A stretch of 39,971 nucleotides of DNA from Listeria aquatica FSL S10-1188. Its GTDB lineage: Bacteria > Bacillota > Bacilli > Lactobacillales > Listeriaceae. Shown one piece after another: positions 1 through 8,061 of this stretch (position 1 is the stretch's first letter; the number at the start of each line of letters is the position of its first letter). The stretch lies in assembly GCF_000525795.1 (NCBI RefSeq), contig NZ_AOCG01000021.1:1-39971 (forward strand). The letters are read 5' to 3'. Position numbers and translations under genes: made by a program. A model generated the notes under the pieces. It was not told the origin of the DNA. It saw nothing but the letters and a program-made list of their open reading frames with translations, and did not search any database.

Positions 1-34
1 AAAATTATGCGGATTTTGAAGAGGGAGAGAGACT

Positions 35-856
35 ATGAAAGTTCGGCGCAGTGAACGGTTAATTGATATGACACAGTTTTTGCTGGCACATCCACGGAAA
101 CTAATCCCGCTTACGATGTTTGCAGGACGTTACGGTTCCGCTAAATCATCAATCAGTGAGGATTTAGTCATTATCAAGAAAACATTTGAAGATCGCGGCA
201 TTGGCACGCTTGAGACAGTTCCAGGGGCAGCTGGTGGCGTGCGTTACATTTCAAAGGCGGATAACGCTGATGTGCTTGATTTTATTCAGACGCTTTGCAA
301 CCGAATTGCAGAGTCTGATCGCTTGCTTCCAGGTGGCTATTTGTATTTATCGGATTTACTTGGCGAGCCGGTTACACTGAAAGCAATCGGAAAAATTTTA
401 GCGACGAAATTTAATGATAAACCAATTGATGCCATCATGACCGTTGCGACAAAAGGGATTCCAATTGCGCAAGCAGTAGCGGAACACTTGAGTGTGCCAT
501 TTGTGATCGTAAGGCGGGATAGTAAAGTGACTGAAGGCTCGACCGTAAGTATCAATTATGTTTCTGGTTCTAGCAAACGAATTGAAAAAATGGAGCTTTC
601 AAAACGGAGTTTACCAGAAGGTTCACGCGTTGTGATCGTGGATGATTTCATGAAAGCAGGCGGAACGATCAATGGAATGAAAAATCTTTTGGATGAATTT
701 AAAGCGACGCTTGTTGGAATTGGTGTGCTTGTCGAATCTGAATATGCAGAGGAACGCTTAGTTGATGACTACGTTTCGCTTGTTAAGATAAAAAATGTAA
801 ATGTGAAGGAACGGCAAATTGAAGTGGTTGAAGGTAACTACTTTTCGGCCGAATAA
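35..856 (+). CDS. purR: Purine operon repressor PurR
   Basis: PurR represses purine biosynthesis and transport operons and responds to PRPP. The 273-residue product has the family layout: an N-terminal winged-helix DNA-binding domain (about 1-75) followed by a phosphoribosyltransferase-like effector domain. The PRPP-binding loop VVIVDDFMKAGGT is at residues 199-211. Length matches Bacillus/Listeria PurR. The ATG at 35 follows a GAGGGAGAG ribosome site at 21-29. It is separated from the next operon by a terminator just after its stop. The first 34 bases of the window hold nothing else I can identify. The call rests on domain layout and on synteny with the following genes. Confidence 0.95.
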   Translation: MKVRRSERLIDMTQFLLAHPRKLIPLTMFAGRYGSAKSSISEDLVIIKKTFEDRGIGTLETVPGAAGGVRYISKADNADVLDFIQTLCNRIAESDRLLPGGYLYLSDLLGEPVTLKAIGKILATKFNDKPIDAIMTVATKGIPIAQAVAEHLSVPFVIVRRDSKVTEGSTVSINYVSGSSKRIEKMELSKRSLPEGSRVVIVDDFMKAGGTINGMKNLLDEFKATLVGIGVLVESEYAEERLVDDYVSLVKIKNVNVKERQIEVVEGNYFSAE

Positions 857-888
857 AGAAAGCTGCTACGGCAGTTTTCTTTTTTTTA
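857..888 (+). terminator. Rho-independent terminator after purR
   Basis: The stem GCTGC / GGCAG, extended by flanking AAAGAAA / TTTTCTTT pairs, is followed by eight T. It closes the purR transcript. Confidence 0.8.
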
Positions 889-910
889 CAAAATCAGACT
901 AGCGCCGCAC

Positions 911-938
911 TTCCAAATGCTTCCCGTTGTGGTAAAAT
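911..938 (+). promoter_or_regulatory. Possible sigma-A promoter of the ABC efflux operon
   Basis: A -10-like TAAAAT lies at 933-938, 40 bases before the first gene of the operon. The -35 at 911-916 (TTCCAA) is poor, so this is a weak call based on the -10 box and its position between a terminator and a start codon. Confidence 0.35.
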
Positions 939-978
939 ATGGGTTATGTAATTCTAGATTGGAGTAGGAGGAAACGGT

Positions 979-1667
979 ATGAAAAAATGGGTCAAATGGT
1001 TGATCGCGGTAGTGATCATCGTTGTTGTTGCAGGAGTCATCATTGCCTTTTTAAATAAGGACGGAAAAGATGCAGCGACAAATAGTTCGAATAATGATGG
1101 AGTTGAAACAAAAGTTAAGCAAGGTGAAATGAAAATTGATGCAACAGCAACAGGTGTTATTGCGGTGGCAAACAAAGCAACTCCAGATTATGAAGATTTG
1201 GAACTTCAAGTGCAAATGGACGAGCTTGACATCCCGAATATTAAAGTGGATCAAGAAGTAACCATCAATGTGGCGGCGCTTCCTGATCGAACATTCAAAG
1301 GAAAAGTCAAACAAATTGCAGAACAAGGGCAAGTGCAAAATGGGGTTTCTTCATTCCCAGTCGTTATTTCGCTTGATAAAACAGATGGCCTTAAAGCAGG
1401 AATGACAGCAGATGCGTCAATTCTTGTGCAAGAAAAATCGAATGCTATTTATCTACCGATTGAAGCTGTTCAAAAAGACGATGATAACCGTTATTATGTC
1501 ATGCTTCCGAAAAAAGATAAAAATGGAAAAAACGAAAAAAAGAAAAGAAAATCGTAAAAACCGGTTTACACAATGAAGATAATATTGAGATTACAAAAGG
1601 ACTTTCCAAAGGGGACAAAGTCATCTTGCCTTCTAATAAGTCAAATACACAAGCATCTGGATTTTAA
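979..1667 (+). CDS. Membrane-fusion (HlyD/YknX-like) subunit of an ABC efflux system, frameshifted
   Basis: This is the periplasmic-adaptor-type subunit of a MacB-like ABC exporter. Residues 4-26 form one hydrophobic N-terminal anchor. The rest resembles the beta-barrel and membrane-proximal domains of the family (TFKGKVKQIAEQG..., GLKAGMTADASILV). The protein is short (about 229 residues) and seems to lack the long alpha-hairpin and lipoyl region. The frame as read stops at 1557 inside an A-rich stretch (1511-1550). The next frame continues the family C-terminus (KIVKTGLHNEDNIEITKGL) to a TAA at 1665. One missing or two extra A would restore it, so I treat the break as a sequencing error. 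The start ATG has a TAGGAGGAA site. The ATPase gene follows directly. Confidence 0.8.
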
Positions 1668-1696
1668 TGACTGAAAAAAGGAAGGAGGGACCACAT

Positions 1697-2383
1697 ATGA
1701 ACCCGCTTATTGAAATGAAAAATATCACGAAAACCTATACATTAGGAGATGAAACCTTTAAAGCGCTTGATGATGTATCCCTTTCGGTGAATGAAGGTGA
1801 GTTTCTCTCCATTGTTGGACCATCTGGATCGGGAAAATCCACTTTGATGAATATGATCGGCTGTCTAGATGTTCCTGATGAAGGAAGCTATCACCTAGAT
1901 AGCGTTGATGTTTACAAACTAAATGACAACAAACTTTCCGAGATTCGTAATAAAAAAATCGGCTTTATTTTCCAGCAATTTAATTTGCTTACGAAATTAT
2001 CCGCGCTTGAAAACGTCGAGTTACCGCTTATTTATGGTGGATACAGCTTATCAAAACGAGAAAAAATCGCGCTTAACTGTCTTGAAAAAGTCGGTCTTTC
2101 TGATAAAAAAGGAAACCTTCCTACGCAATTATCGGGAGGGCAGCAGCAACGTGTGGCAATCGCCCGTGCACTGTCTGCAAGTCCATCCATATTGCTAGCA
2201 GATGAACCAACCGGCGCGCTCGATTCCAAAACAGGTAAAGAAGTGATGAGCATTCTTAAAGAATTAAACGCAGCTGGAAATACCATCGTGATGATCACGC
2301 ATGACCTTGAACTAGCTAGGTACGGTACTCGCAGTATTCGCATCCAAGACGGTCGGCTTTATCATGAGGAGGTGGCGAATTGA
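1697..2383 (+). CDS. ABC transporter ATP-binding protein, MacB/LolD type
   Basis: This ATPase powers the MacB-type transporter made with its two neighbours. The 228-residue protein carries Walker A GPSGSGKST (41-49), a Q-loop at Q93-Q94, signature LSGGQQQR (145-152), Walker B with the catalytic E (SILLADE, 164-170) and switch H202. These are the motifs of the lipoprotein/macrolide export family. I chose the ATG at 1697 because AAGGAGGGA precedes it at 1682-1690; an in-frame ATG at 1667 lies upstream of that site. Its TGA overlaps the TTG start of the permease by four bases, showing translational coupling. The substrate cannot be told; candidates are antimicrobial peptides or drugs. Confidence 0.95.
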   Translation: MNPLIEMKNITKTYTLGDETFKALDDVSLSVNEGEFLSIVGPSGSGKSTLMNMIGCLDVPDEGSYHLDSVDVYKLNDNKLSEIRNKKIGFIFQQFNLLTKLSALENVELPLIYGGYSLSKREKIALNCLEKVGLSDKKGNLPTQLSGGQQQRVAIARALSASPSILLADEPTGALDSKTGKEVMSILKELNAAGNTIVMITHDLELARYGTRSIRIQDGRLYHEEVAN

Positions 2384-3593
2384 GTGCACTGCAAAGTATG
2401 AAATTGGCGTTCAAACAACTTCGTTCCAGTAAATTGCGTTCCTTTTTAACGATGCTTGGAATTATTATTGGTGTAGCCTCTGTCATCTTGCTAGTTTCTT
2501 TAGGAAACGGGGTAACCCAAAAAGTAAACGAACAGATGGGAAGCTTAGGCTCTAATCTTGTAACTGTCATGAATAATTCAACAAATCCAAACGATAAATT
2601 CAGTTATGAAGAAGCGATGAAATATCAGTCCATTGATGGTGTGAAAAGCGTGTCACCTGAATTATCTGGTCAAGCAACAGCCACAAATGACTTCCAGTCG
2701 AAAAACTTAAAAAGTCATTGGGACAAACGACCAGTACAAAGGCGCAAGAAGCTTGGAGCTAGAAAATGGGCGTTTCCTTTTGCCAATTGATATTGAATAC
2801 GGGCAAAAAGTAGCGGTGATAGGCCCGACAGTGGCTAAAGATCTTTTTGGTTTTGCTAACCCGGTTGGGAAAACCATCCGCCTGAACGGACTGCCTTACA
2901 AAGTGATTGGGGTTCTTAAAGAAAAAGGTGCATCCATGATGGGCTCAAGCGACGACCAAGTCTTTATCCCAATTATGGCAGCTCAGCGCTTACTTAAAGA
3001 TACCAATGTCCGTACCATCTACGTTGAAGCTAAAAACGCTGAAGACGTCGACTTTGTGGTAAGCACCTTGGAATCGCGCTTGTCGATTAAATTCAACCAA
3101 GATACTGACGATGAAGCCAAATCATCATCTGATACACAACTTGAACAGCCTTATCAGGTTATCAATCAGCAAGAAATCCTAAGTGCCTTTAATACAATCA
3201 GCGGAACCCTGACGACCGCCCTAGGAGCCATCGCAGCCATTTCCCTTATCGTTGGTGGGATCGGCATCATGAATATCATGCTCGTCTCTGTAAGCGAACG
3301 GACACGAGAAATCGGTATCCGCAAAGCGCTTGGTGCAAAAAAAACGCGACATCCTTACTCAATTTTTAATCGAGTCCGTTGTCATCAGCGTTGTCGGTGG
3401 CGTTATTGGTATCATCATTGGAGTAAGTGGTGCGCTTATCTTTGGGAATGTAGCGGATATCCCATCCGGTGTAACCGCAGGCACTATCATATTCTCCTTT
3501 GTCTTTTCGCTATGTATTGGCGTTATCTTCGGGCTTGCGCCTGCTAACAAAGCATCTAAGCTTCGTCCGATTGACGCGCTTCGTTCTGAATAA
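2380..3593 (+). CDS. ABC transporter permease, MacB/FtsX type, two frameshifts
   Basis: This is the membrane subunit of the efflux system, about 403 residues when repaired. The N-terminal membrane helix (ILGIIIGVASVILLVSLGNGV) is followed by the MacB extracellular core. Three FtsX-domain helices close the protein, with the family motif SERTREIGIRKALGAKK. The frame shifts by one base at the A5 run at 2709-2713 and again at the A8 run at 3337-3344. Removing one A at each gives a continuous, family-like protein. Both breaks therefore look like homopolymer errors. The start is TTG at 2380, overlapping the ATPase stop, with GAGGAGGTG just upstream. It ends shortly before a strong terminator. Confidence 0.88.
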
Positions 3594-3603
3594 GAAACTA
3601 AAA

Positions 3604-3645
3604 AGCATGCTTTAGATGAAAATTTTCAACTAAAGCATGTTTTTG
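3604..3645 (+). terminator. Terminator after the ABC efflux operon
   Basis: The perfect 10-bp stem CATGCTTTAG / CTAAAGCATG (3606-3615 with 3630-3639) is followed by a short T run. Confidence 0.85.
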
Positions 3646-4151
3646 TATAAATGGTGAAGAAAAAGGATAATAAAGTAAAAAGATTAAAACTCTACTTTTT
3701 ATCAAAAAAACGTAATATATATTATATACAACTGTCTTGTCATTCAATTTTAACAATTTTGTTACATAAAAACTAAATTTCCACATTTTAATTCTTACCT
3801 TCAAAGTAAGAATTTGCTGAAAACGCCTTGCTATCAGTTGTTTTAGATATTTTGAACGAGTTGATTGTGAAAAAATATGCAAAAAAATTGCATGCTATTT
3901 TGTAAAGTTTATCTTTTCAACACTGCAAAAAAATAATTTTTTATTGTGCACATTTTTTATAGAATTTACAATTCAAAGTTTGGGGAAAGAGGAGTGATTT
4001 TATTAAAACGCTGTTATCAGAATGACTGTCTCAAATGGTTTAAAGTAAACTCTGTTATTTAGTTCAACAATCAAAAACAATTTAAAGACAATTTGTATTT
4101 GTCAATAGATTAATCGCGTGAAAGCAGTGAAAAAACTTAGAGTTCACAAAG
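3646..4151. other. AT-rich intergenic region upstream of spoVG, without a convincing gene
   Basis: About 500 bases, very AT-rich, with no recognisable protein. It holds two perfect inverted repeats: AATTCTTAC / GTAAGAATT at 3790-3798 and 3806-3814, and ATGCAA / TTGCAT at 3877-3893. A good sigma-A-like promoter lies at 3944-3972. A purine-rich ribosome-site-like stretch at about 3982-3993 sits just after it, with only a 22-codon GTG-started frame behind. It could be a long regulated leader for spoVG or a small RNA. Confidence 0.5.
3944..3972 (+). promoter_or_regulatory. Upstream sigma-A-like promoter in the spoVG leader
   Basis: TTGTGC (3944-3949), a 17-base spacer, then TACAAT (3967-3972). 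It lies about 340 bases upstream of spoVG. A transcript from here would begin near 3979. Confidence 0.5.
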
Positions 4152-4180
4152 TTGTCAAATTCATCTTTTTTTATTATCAT
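4152..4180 (+). promoter_or_regulatory. Proximal sigma-A promoter of spoVG
   Basis: TTGTCA (4152-4157), a 17-base spacer, then TATCAT (4175-4180), about 130 bases before the spoVG ATG. Confidence 0.65.
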
Positions 4181-4308
4181 ATGATTATAGAAAACGAGGT
4201 GCCTGGTGAGAAAGTATGAATCTCTGTTTTCTGTGAAGCAAGACTAATTTTGTTGCATAGGCAGCTAAGTTGAAAAGCTGAGCAACTAGACTTAAGGTGG
4301 TGAAGAAA

Positions 4309-4617
4309 ATGGAAATTACAGATGTGAGATTACGTAAAGTATTGACAGATGGAAGAATGAAGGCTATTTCTTCAATCACAATTGACGGAGAATTCGTTGT
4401 ACATGATATTCGTGTCATCGATGGAAATGATGGGCTTTTTGTGGCAATGCCAAGCAAACGGACTCCTGATGGGGAATTCCGTGACATTGCACATCCAATT
4501 AACTCGGATACACGTGCAAAAATTCAGGAAGCAGTTATCGCTGCTTATGACGTAGCAGAAGAACCAGTTGCAGTTGATGGGGGTTCTGAAAGCAAAGAAG
4601 AAGCTACGGCAGAATAA
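4309..4617 (+). CDS. spoVG: SpoVG family regulator, first copy
   Basis: SpoVG is a small nucleic-acid-binding regulator. In Listeria and Staphylococcus it affects cell envelope, motility and virulence traits, although Listeria does not sporulate. The 102-residue product has the conserved core: [10 protein letters not shown] at the start, then [21 protein letters not shown] and [10 protein letters not shown]. The acidic C-terminal tail is variable. The ATG at 4309 is set by AAGGTGG at 4294-4300; two in-frame GTG codons at 4297 and 4300 overlap that site and are rejected. A paralog follows 127 bases downstream, as in other Listeria. Confidence 0.96.
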   Translation: MEITDVRLRKVLTDGRMKAISSITIDGEFVVHDIRVIDGNDGLFVAMPSKRTPDGEFRDIAHPINSDTRAKIQEAVIAAYDVAEEPVAVDGGSESKEEATAE

Positions 4618-4744
4618 AAAGAATCCCTTTACTTAAAGAAAATGCGGCGAGATATGGGACAGAGAGGGATCAAATCTGTTACCTGATGAAAAAATCGGAA
4701 ACCGCATCTTGGGTTAAGGGCATTAGGGATAAGGAGTGACGAGA

Positions 4745-5050
4745 ATGCAAGTAACAGATGTTAGACTTCGTCGAGTAGAAACTGACGGAAGAATGAGAGC
4801 GATTGCTTCAATTACGTTAGATGAGGAATTTGTCGTACATGACATTCGCGTCATCGATGGAAACAACGGTCTTTTTGTCGCAATGCCAAGCAAACGCGGT
4901 GTTGATGGGGAATTCCGTGATATTGCACATCCAATTAATTCAGATACACGTGGTAAAATTCAAGATGTTGTTCTTGCGGAATACGAACGTGTTGGTGAAG
5001 AAGAAGCGAATGCTGTATCGGAAGAATCCGATCCGGAATCTGCTGAATAA
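4745..5050 (+). CDS. spoVG: SpoVG family regulator, second copy
   Basis: This is a tandem paralog of the preceding gene: 101 residues, with the same core nearly unchanged ([36 protein letters not shown]). Differences concentrate in the N-terminal strands and the acidic tail, so the nucleic-acid-binding surface appears conserved. The start is ATG at 4745 after AAGGAG at 4731-4736; the GTG at 4736 lies on that site. No terminator separates the copies. The 127-base gap contains short inverted repeats (ATCCCT / AGGGAT and ATGCGG / CCGCAT), so they are probably co-transcribed with a structured spacer. A strong terminator follows. Confidence 0.96.
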   Translation: MQVTDVRLRRVETDGRMRAIASITLDEEFVVHDIRVIDGNNGLFVAMPSKRGVDGEFRDIAHPINSDTRGKIQDVVLAEYERVGEEEANAVSEESDPESAE

Positions 5051-5064
5051 TAGAATAAAATGCC

Positions 5065-5101
5065 AGGACTACCGCCTGTTTGATGCGGTGGTCCTTTTTT
5101 T
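5065..5101 (+). terminator. Terminator after the spoVG pair
   Basis: The stem AGGACTACCGC / GCGGTGGTCCT, with one mismatch, is followed by a T8 run. Confidence 0.88.
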
Positions 5102-5133
5102 GTTTCGCCCTTTTTTTAGCTAACTAGCTATGT

Positions 5134-5139
5134 TATAAT
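5134..5139 (+). promoter_or_regulatory. -10 box (TATAAT) of a candidate small gene
   Basis: A perfect TATAAT lies between the spoVG terminator and the small ORF at 5167. No good -35 is visible 17 bases upstream, where the sequence is a T run. Confidence 0.45.
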
Positions 5140-5166
5140 GGAGAAAATTGTTGAAATGAGGTTCTG

Positions 5167-5280
5167 ATGTTGGGGATGTTCCAGAAAATGAAATTGAACG
5201 ATGAAAAAACTTCTTTTGAGAAAGCAAAAGCGAAATTTCCATTTTTTACATGGCATCAAACAAGAACAAAATCAAATTGA
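5167..5280 (+). CDS. Candidate 37-residue small protein, function unknown
   Basis: This small ORF is not one I recognise. It encodes 37 residues beginning MLGMFQKMKLND and ending TRTKSN. The protein is basic, has two aromatic pairs (FPFF near its middle), and has no membrane segment or signal peptide. Three features support it: GAGG at 5158-5161, five bases before the ATG; a perfect TATAAT 28 bases upstream; and a terminator starting five bases after the stop. It is therefore an independent transcription unit between spoVG and glmU. It could equally be a non-coding RNA whose short frame is accidental. Confidence 0.45.
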   Translation: MLGMFQKMKLNDEKTSFEKAKAKFPFFTWHQTRTKSN

Positions 5281-5284
5281 CTGT

Positions 5285-5311
5285 GCTTTCCGTGAGTTGG
5301 AAGGCTTTTTT
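5285..5311 (+). terminator. Terminator after the small ORF
   Basis: The stem GCTTTCC / GGAAGGC (one G-T pair, seven-base loop) is followed by T6. It lies between the 37-codon ORF and the glmU promoter. Confidence 0.7.
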
Positions 5312-5339
5312 GTGTGACTAAGATCCCTTCTGGGGTTTC

Positions 5340-5368
5340 TTGAAAAAAACGTGATTTTACGGTATGAT
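5340..5368 (+). promoter_or_regulatory. Sigma-A promoter of glmU-prs
   Basis: TTGAAA (5340-5345), a 17-base spacer, then TATGAT (5363-5368). The glmU ATG is 40 bases downstream. Confidence 0.75.
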
Positions 5369-5408
5369 TCATAATGGTAGATTAGTGATAATTGGGGGTT
5401 CTATAAAG

Positions 5409-6788
5409 ATGACAAAACAGTATGCTGTTGTTTTAGCAGCAGGTCAAGGAACACGAATGAAATCGAAACTCTATAAAGTTTTGCATCCAGTGTGTGGTAA
5501 GCCGATGGTTGAACATGTAGTGGATCAAATTGGTCGTTTAAATGTTGATAAAATCGTGACGATTGTAGGTCATGGTGCGGAAGATGTTCGTACGCATTTA
5601 GAAGGAAAAAGTGAATTTGTGAAACAAGAAGAGCAACTTGGAACGGCGCATGCTGTTCTTCAGGCAAAGGAGCTTCTTGCTGATTTAGAAGGCACGACCA
5701 TTGTTGTTTGTGGAGATACACCACTAATTGAAAGTGAAACAATTGGGGCGCTTGTAAAGTATCACAGCGAAAAACGTGCGAAAGCCACTATTTTAACAAC
5801 AACACTTGATAATCCATCAGGTTATGGCCGGATTATTCGTGATGATCTTGGCATTGTTGAGAAGATTGTTGAACAAAAAGATGCAACAGAAAAAGAGCAA
5901 CGCGTACAGGAAATCAATACAGGAACTTATTGTTTTGATAATCGTGCGTTATTTAATGCACTTTCTAAGGTGTCTAATGATAATGCACAGGGCGAATATT
6001 ACTTGCCAGACGTGATCAAGATTTTAAAAGATGAAGACGAAGTGGTAGCAGCTTATCGGATGGCGAATTTTGAAGAGTCGCTTGGTGTCAATGATCGTGT
6101 GGCGCTTGCTGAAGCTGCGCGCTTAATGCGTCATAGGATCAATGAACGCCATATGAGAAACGGTGTAACGCTCGTTGATCCAGCAAGTACTTACATTGAT
6201 GTAGACGTTGAAATTGGGCAGGATACTGTGATTGAGGCTAATGTCACGCTACGTGGGAAGACAAAAATTGGAAGTGACTGTGTCATTTCGAATGGCTGTG
6301 TTTTTGATCGTGCAGAAATTGGTGACCGTGTGCACGTGCGCAGTTCTGAAATTGAAGACAGCAAAGTGGGAGACGACGTTACGATCGGACCATTTGCGCA
6401 CCTTCGTCCAGATTCTGAAATTAAAACGGGCGTGAAAATCGGGAACTACGTAGAGACGAAAAATGCTGTGATTGATGAAGGAACGAAATTGCCACACTTT
6501 ATTTATATGGGTGATGCGGAAGTCGGTAAGAATGTTAATGTGGGTTGCGGAACGATTACAGTAAACTACGATGGCTTCAATAAATTTAAAACAAAAATTG
6601 GGGACAATGTATTTGTGGGATGTAATTCGAATCTCGTTGCGCCAGTTGAGATAGCTGATAATACGTATATTGCGGCTGGTTCTACGATTACTGATGATGT
6701 GCCGGAAGACGCACTTGCGATAGGAAGAGCGCGTCAGGTAAACAAAGTGGGCTATGTGAAAAAGATTCGCGCTAAGCACGACAAGTAA
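5409..6788 (+). CDS. glmU: Bifunctional UDP-GlcNAc pyrophosphorylase / glucosamine-1-phosphate acetyltransferase
   Basis: GlmU makes UDP-N-acetylglucosamine, the precursor of peptidoglycan and teichoic acids. It acetylates glucosamine-1-phosphate (C-terminal domain) and then uridylylates it (N-terminal domain). The 459-residue product opens with the nucleotidyltransferase motif [11 protein letters not shown] (about 9-19). After residue about 250 it runs into the left-handed beta-helix hexapeptide repeats, with the acetyltransferase segment [10 protein letters not shown] and the [11 protein letters not shown] loop. Length fits the family (456-460). The ATG at 5409 follows GGGGG at 5394-5398; an earlier ATG at 5364 lies inside the promoter -10 box and is rejected. 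No terminator separates it from prs, 73 bases downstream. Confidence 0.97.
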   Translation: MTKQYAVVLAAGQGTRMKSKLYKVLHPVCGKPMVEHVVDQIGRLNVDKIVTIVGHGAEDVRTHLEGKSEFVKQEEQLGTAHAVLQAKELLADLEGTTIVVCGDTPLIESETIGALVKYHSEKRAKATILTTTLDNPSGYGRIIRDDLGIVEKIVEQKDATEKEQRVQEINTGTYCFDNRALFNALSKVSNDNAQGEYYLPDVIKILKDEDEVVAAYRMANFEESLGVNDRVALAEAARLMRHRINERHMRNGVTLVDPASTYIDVDVEIGQDTVIEANVTLRGKTKIGSDCVISNGCVFDRAEIGDRVHVRSSEIEDSKVGDDVTIGPFAHLRPDSEIKTGVKIGNYVETKNAVIDEGTKLPHFIYMGDAEVGKNVNVGCGTITVNYDGFNKFKTKIGDNVFVGCNSNLVAPVEIADNTYIAAGSTITDDVPEDALAIGRARQVNKVGYVKKIRAKHDK

Positions 6789-6861
6789 GAAAAGGGAGTC
6801 CCGGTTTCTAGCCGAGAGAATAAAATTCATTTATCATTTTATAAATTAGTGGAGGCTGATT

Positions 6862-7821
6862 ATGTCAAACGATTATTTTGATCCAAAGTTGAAAATTTTT
6901 GCACTAAACTCGAATCGTGCGTTAGCGGAAGAAATTGCGAAAGAAGTAGGGATCGAACTAGGTAAATCAAGTGTTACGCATTTCAGCGATGGTGAAATTC
7001 AAATCAATATTGAGGAAAGTATCCGTGGCTGTCACGTTTATGTGGTTCAATCGACGAGTTATCCTGTGAATCAAAATTTGATGGAGCTCCTTATCATGAT
7101 TGACGCTTTAAAACGGGCTTCGGCGGCAACGATTAATATTGTAATGCCTTATTATGGCTATGCTCGTCAAGATCGTAAGGCAAGAAGCCGTGAACCGATT
7201 ACAGCTAAATTAGTAGCAAACTTAATTGAAACGGCTGGAGCGACGAGAATGATTACACTTGATATGCATGCGCCGCAAATTCAAGGCTTTTTTGATATTC
7301 CAATCGACCACTTAAACGCGGTTCGTCTGCTAAGTGATTATTTCAGTAATCTTGGATTAGCAAGTGAAGATATTGTTGTTGTATCACCGGATCATGGTGG
7401 TGTTACGCGTGCGCGGAAAATGGCTGATCGTTTGAAAGCGCCAATTGCAATTATTGATAAACGTCGTCCACGGCCGAATGTGGCAGAAGTCATGAACATT
7501 GTTGGTAACGTGGAAGGCAAAGTTTGCATCTTGATTGACGATATTATTGATACAGCAGGAACAATCACGCTTGCGGCGAATGCGCTTCGAGAAAGCGGCG
7601 CAACACGCGTCTTCGCGTCTTGCACGCATCCGGTTCTTTCTGGGCCGGCGATGGAACGTATTAGTGATTCTCCGATCGAGAAACTAGTTGTGACAAATTC
7701 AATTGCGATGCCGGAAGATAAATGGATTGATAAAATGGAACAACTTTCGGTTGCGCCATTACTGGGTGAAGCAATCGTTCGTGTTCATGAAAATGAATCT
7801 GTGAGCTCATTATTTGAATAA
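6862..7821 (+). CDS. prs: Ribose-phosphate pyrophosphokinase (PRPP synthetase)
   Basis: Prs makes PRPP from ribose-5-phosphate and ATP, feeding purine, pyrimidine, histidine and tryptophan synthesis. The 319-residue sequence has the class I pattern: the flexible-loop region [20 protein letters not shown] (98-117), the metal/ATP-binding segment [10 protein letters not shown] (175-184), and the PRPP-binding motif [10 protein letters not shown] (225-234). The ATG at 6862 follows GTGGAGG. It is the second gene of the glmU-prs unit and ends in a strong terminator. In L. monocytogenes this gene is followed by prfA and the virulence island, but here a WxL surface-protein gene follows. Confidence 0.97.
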   Translation: MSNDYFDPKLKIFALNSNRALAEEIAKEVGIELGKSSVTHFSDGEIQINIEESIRGCHVYVVQSTSYPVNQNLMELLIMIDALKRASAATINIVMPYYGYARQDRKARSREPITAKLVANLIETAGATRMITLDMHAPQIQGFFDIPIDHLNAVRLLSDYFSNLGLASEDIVVVSPDHGGVTRARKMADRLKAPIAIIDKRRPRPNVAEVMNIVGNVEGKVCILIDDIIDTAGTITLAANALRESGATRVFASCTHPVLSGPAMERISDSPIEKLVVTNSIAMPEDKWIDKMEQLSVAPLLGEAIVRVHENESVSSLFE

Positions 7822-7843
7822 TAAAAAGGGGTTTAACCGATTG

Positions 7844-7891
7844 AAAAGCTATAAACAAAGTTGTTAAAACTTTGTTTATAGCTTTTTTTTA
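7844..7891 (+). terminator. Strong terminator after prs
   Basis: A perfect stem of about 16 bp, AAAGCTATAAACAAAG / CTTTGTTTATAGCTTT, is followed by a T run. Confidence 0.92.
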
Positions 7892-7970
7892 TGTCATTTG
7901 CGCTCCTTATTTAGTGAATATTAATTCATAGAAAAGTCGAAATATCTTAGCTATATTGGAACAAAGTATC

Positions 7971-7976
7971 TATAAT
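7971..7976 (+). promoter_or_regulatory. Possible -10 box upstream of the WxL gene
   Basis: TATAAT lies 86 bases before the GTG start. No good -35 at the correct distance, and no PrfA-type palindrome, is seen in the 150-base upstream region. Confidence 0.3.
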
Positions 7977-8061
7977 TTTATGTCTTTTTTGATTAAAATG
8001 GTAGAAGTAGTAGGTTACTCTAAGAAAGTTGTAACTGGAGATGGAGAAAAGGGGGAGAATT

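Noticed and set aside
3993..4061. 22-codon GTG-started ORF in the spoVG leader
   Set aside because: Start codon is adjacent to the GAGG stretch, so the spacing is wrong, and the peptide has no recognisable features. It is mentioned only within the leader finding.
6249..6830. 193-codon minus-strand open frame opposite glmU
   Set aside because: It lies entirely over a clear gene, its composition (many Arg, Asn, His, Ile) is that of an antisense shadow, and it lacks a ribosome site.
7892..8061. PrfA box or remnant of the virulence island after prs
   Set aside because: No TTAACA-type palindrome and no fragment of prfA, plcA or hly could be seen upstream of the WxL gene.
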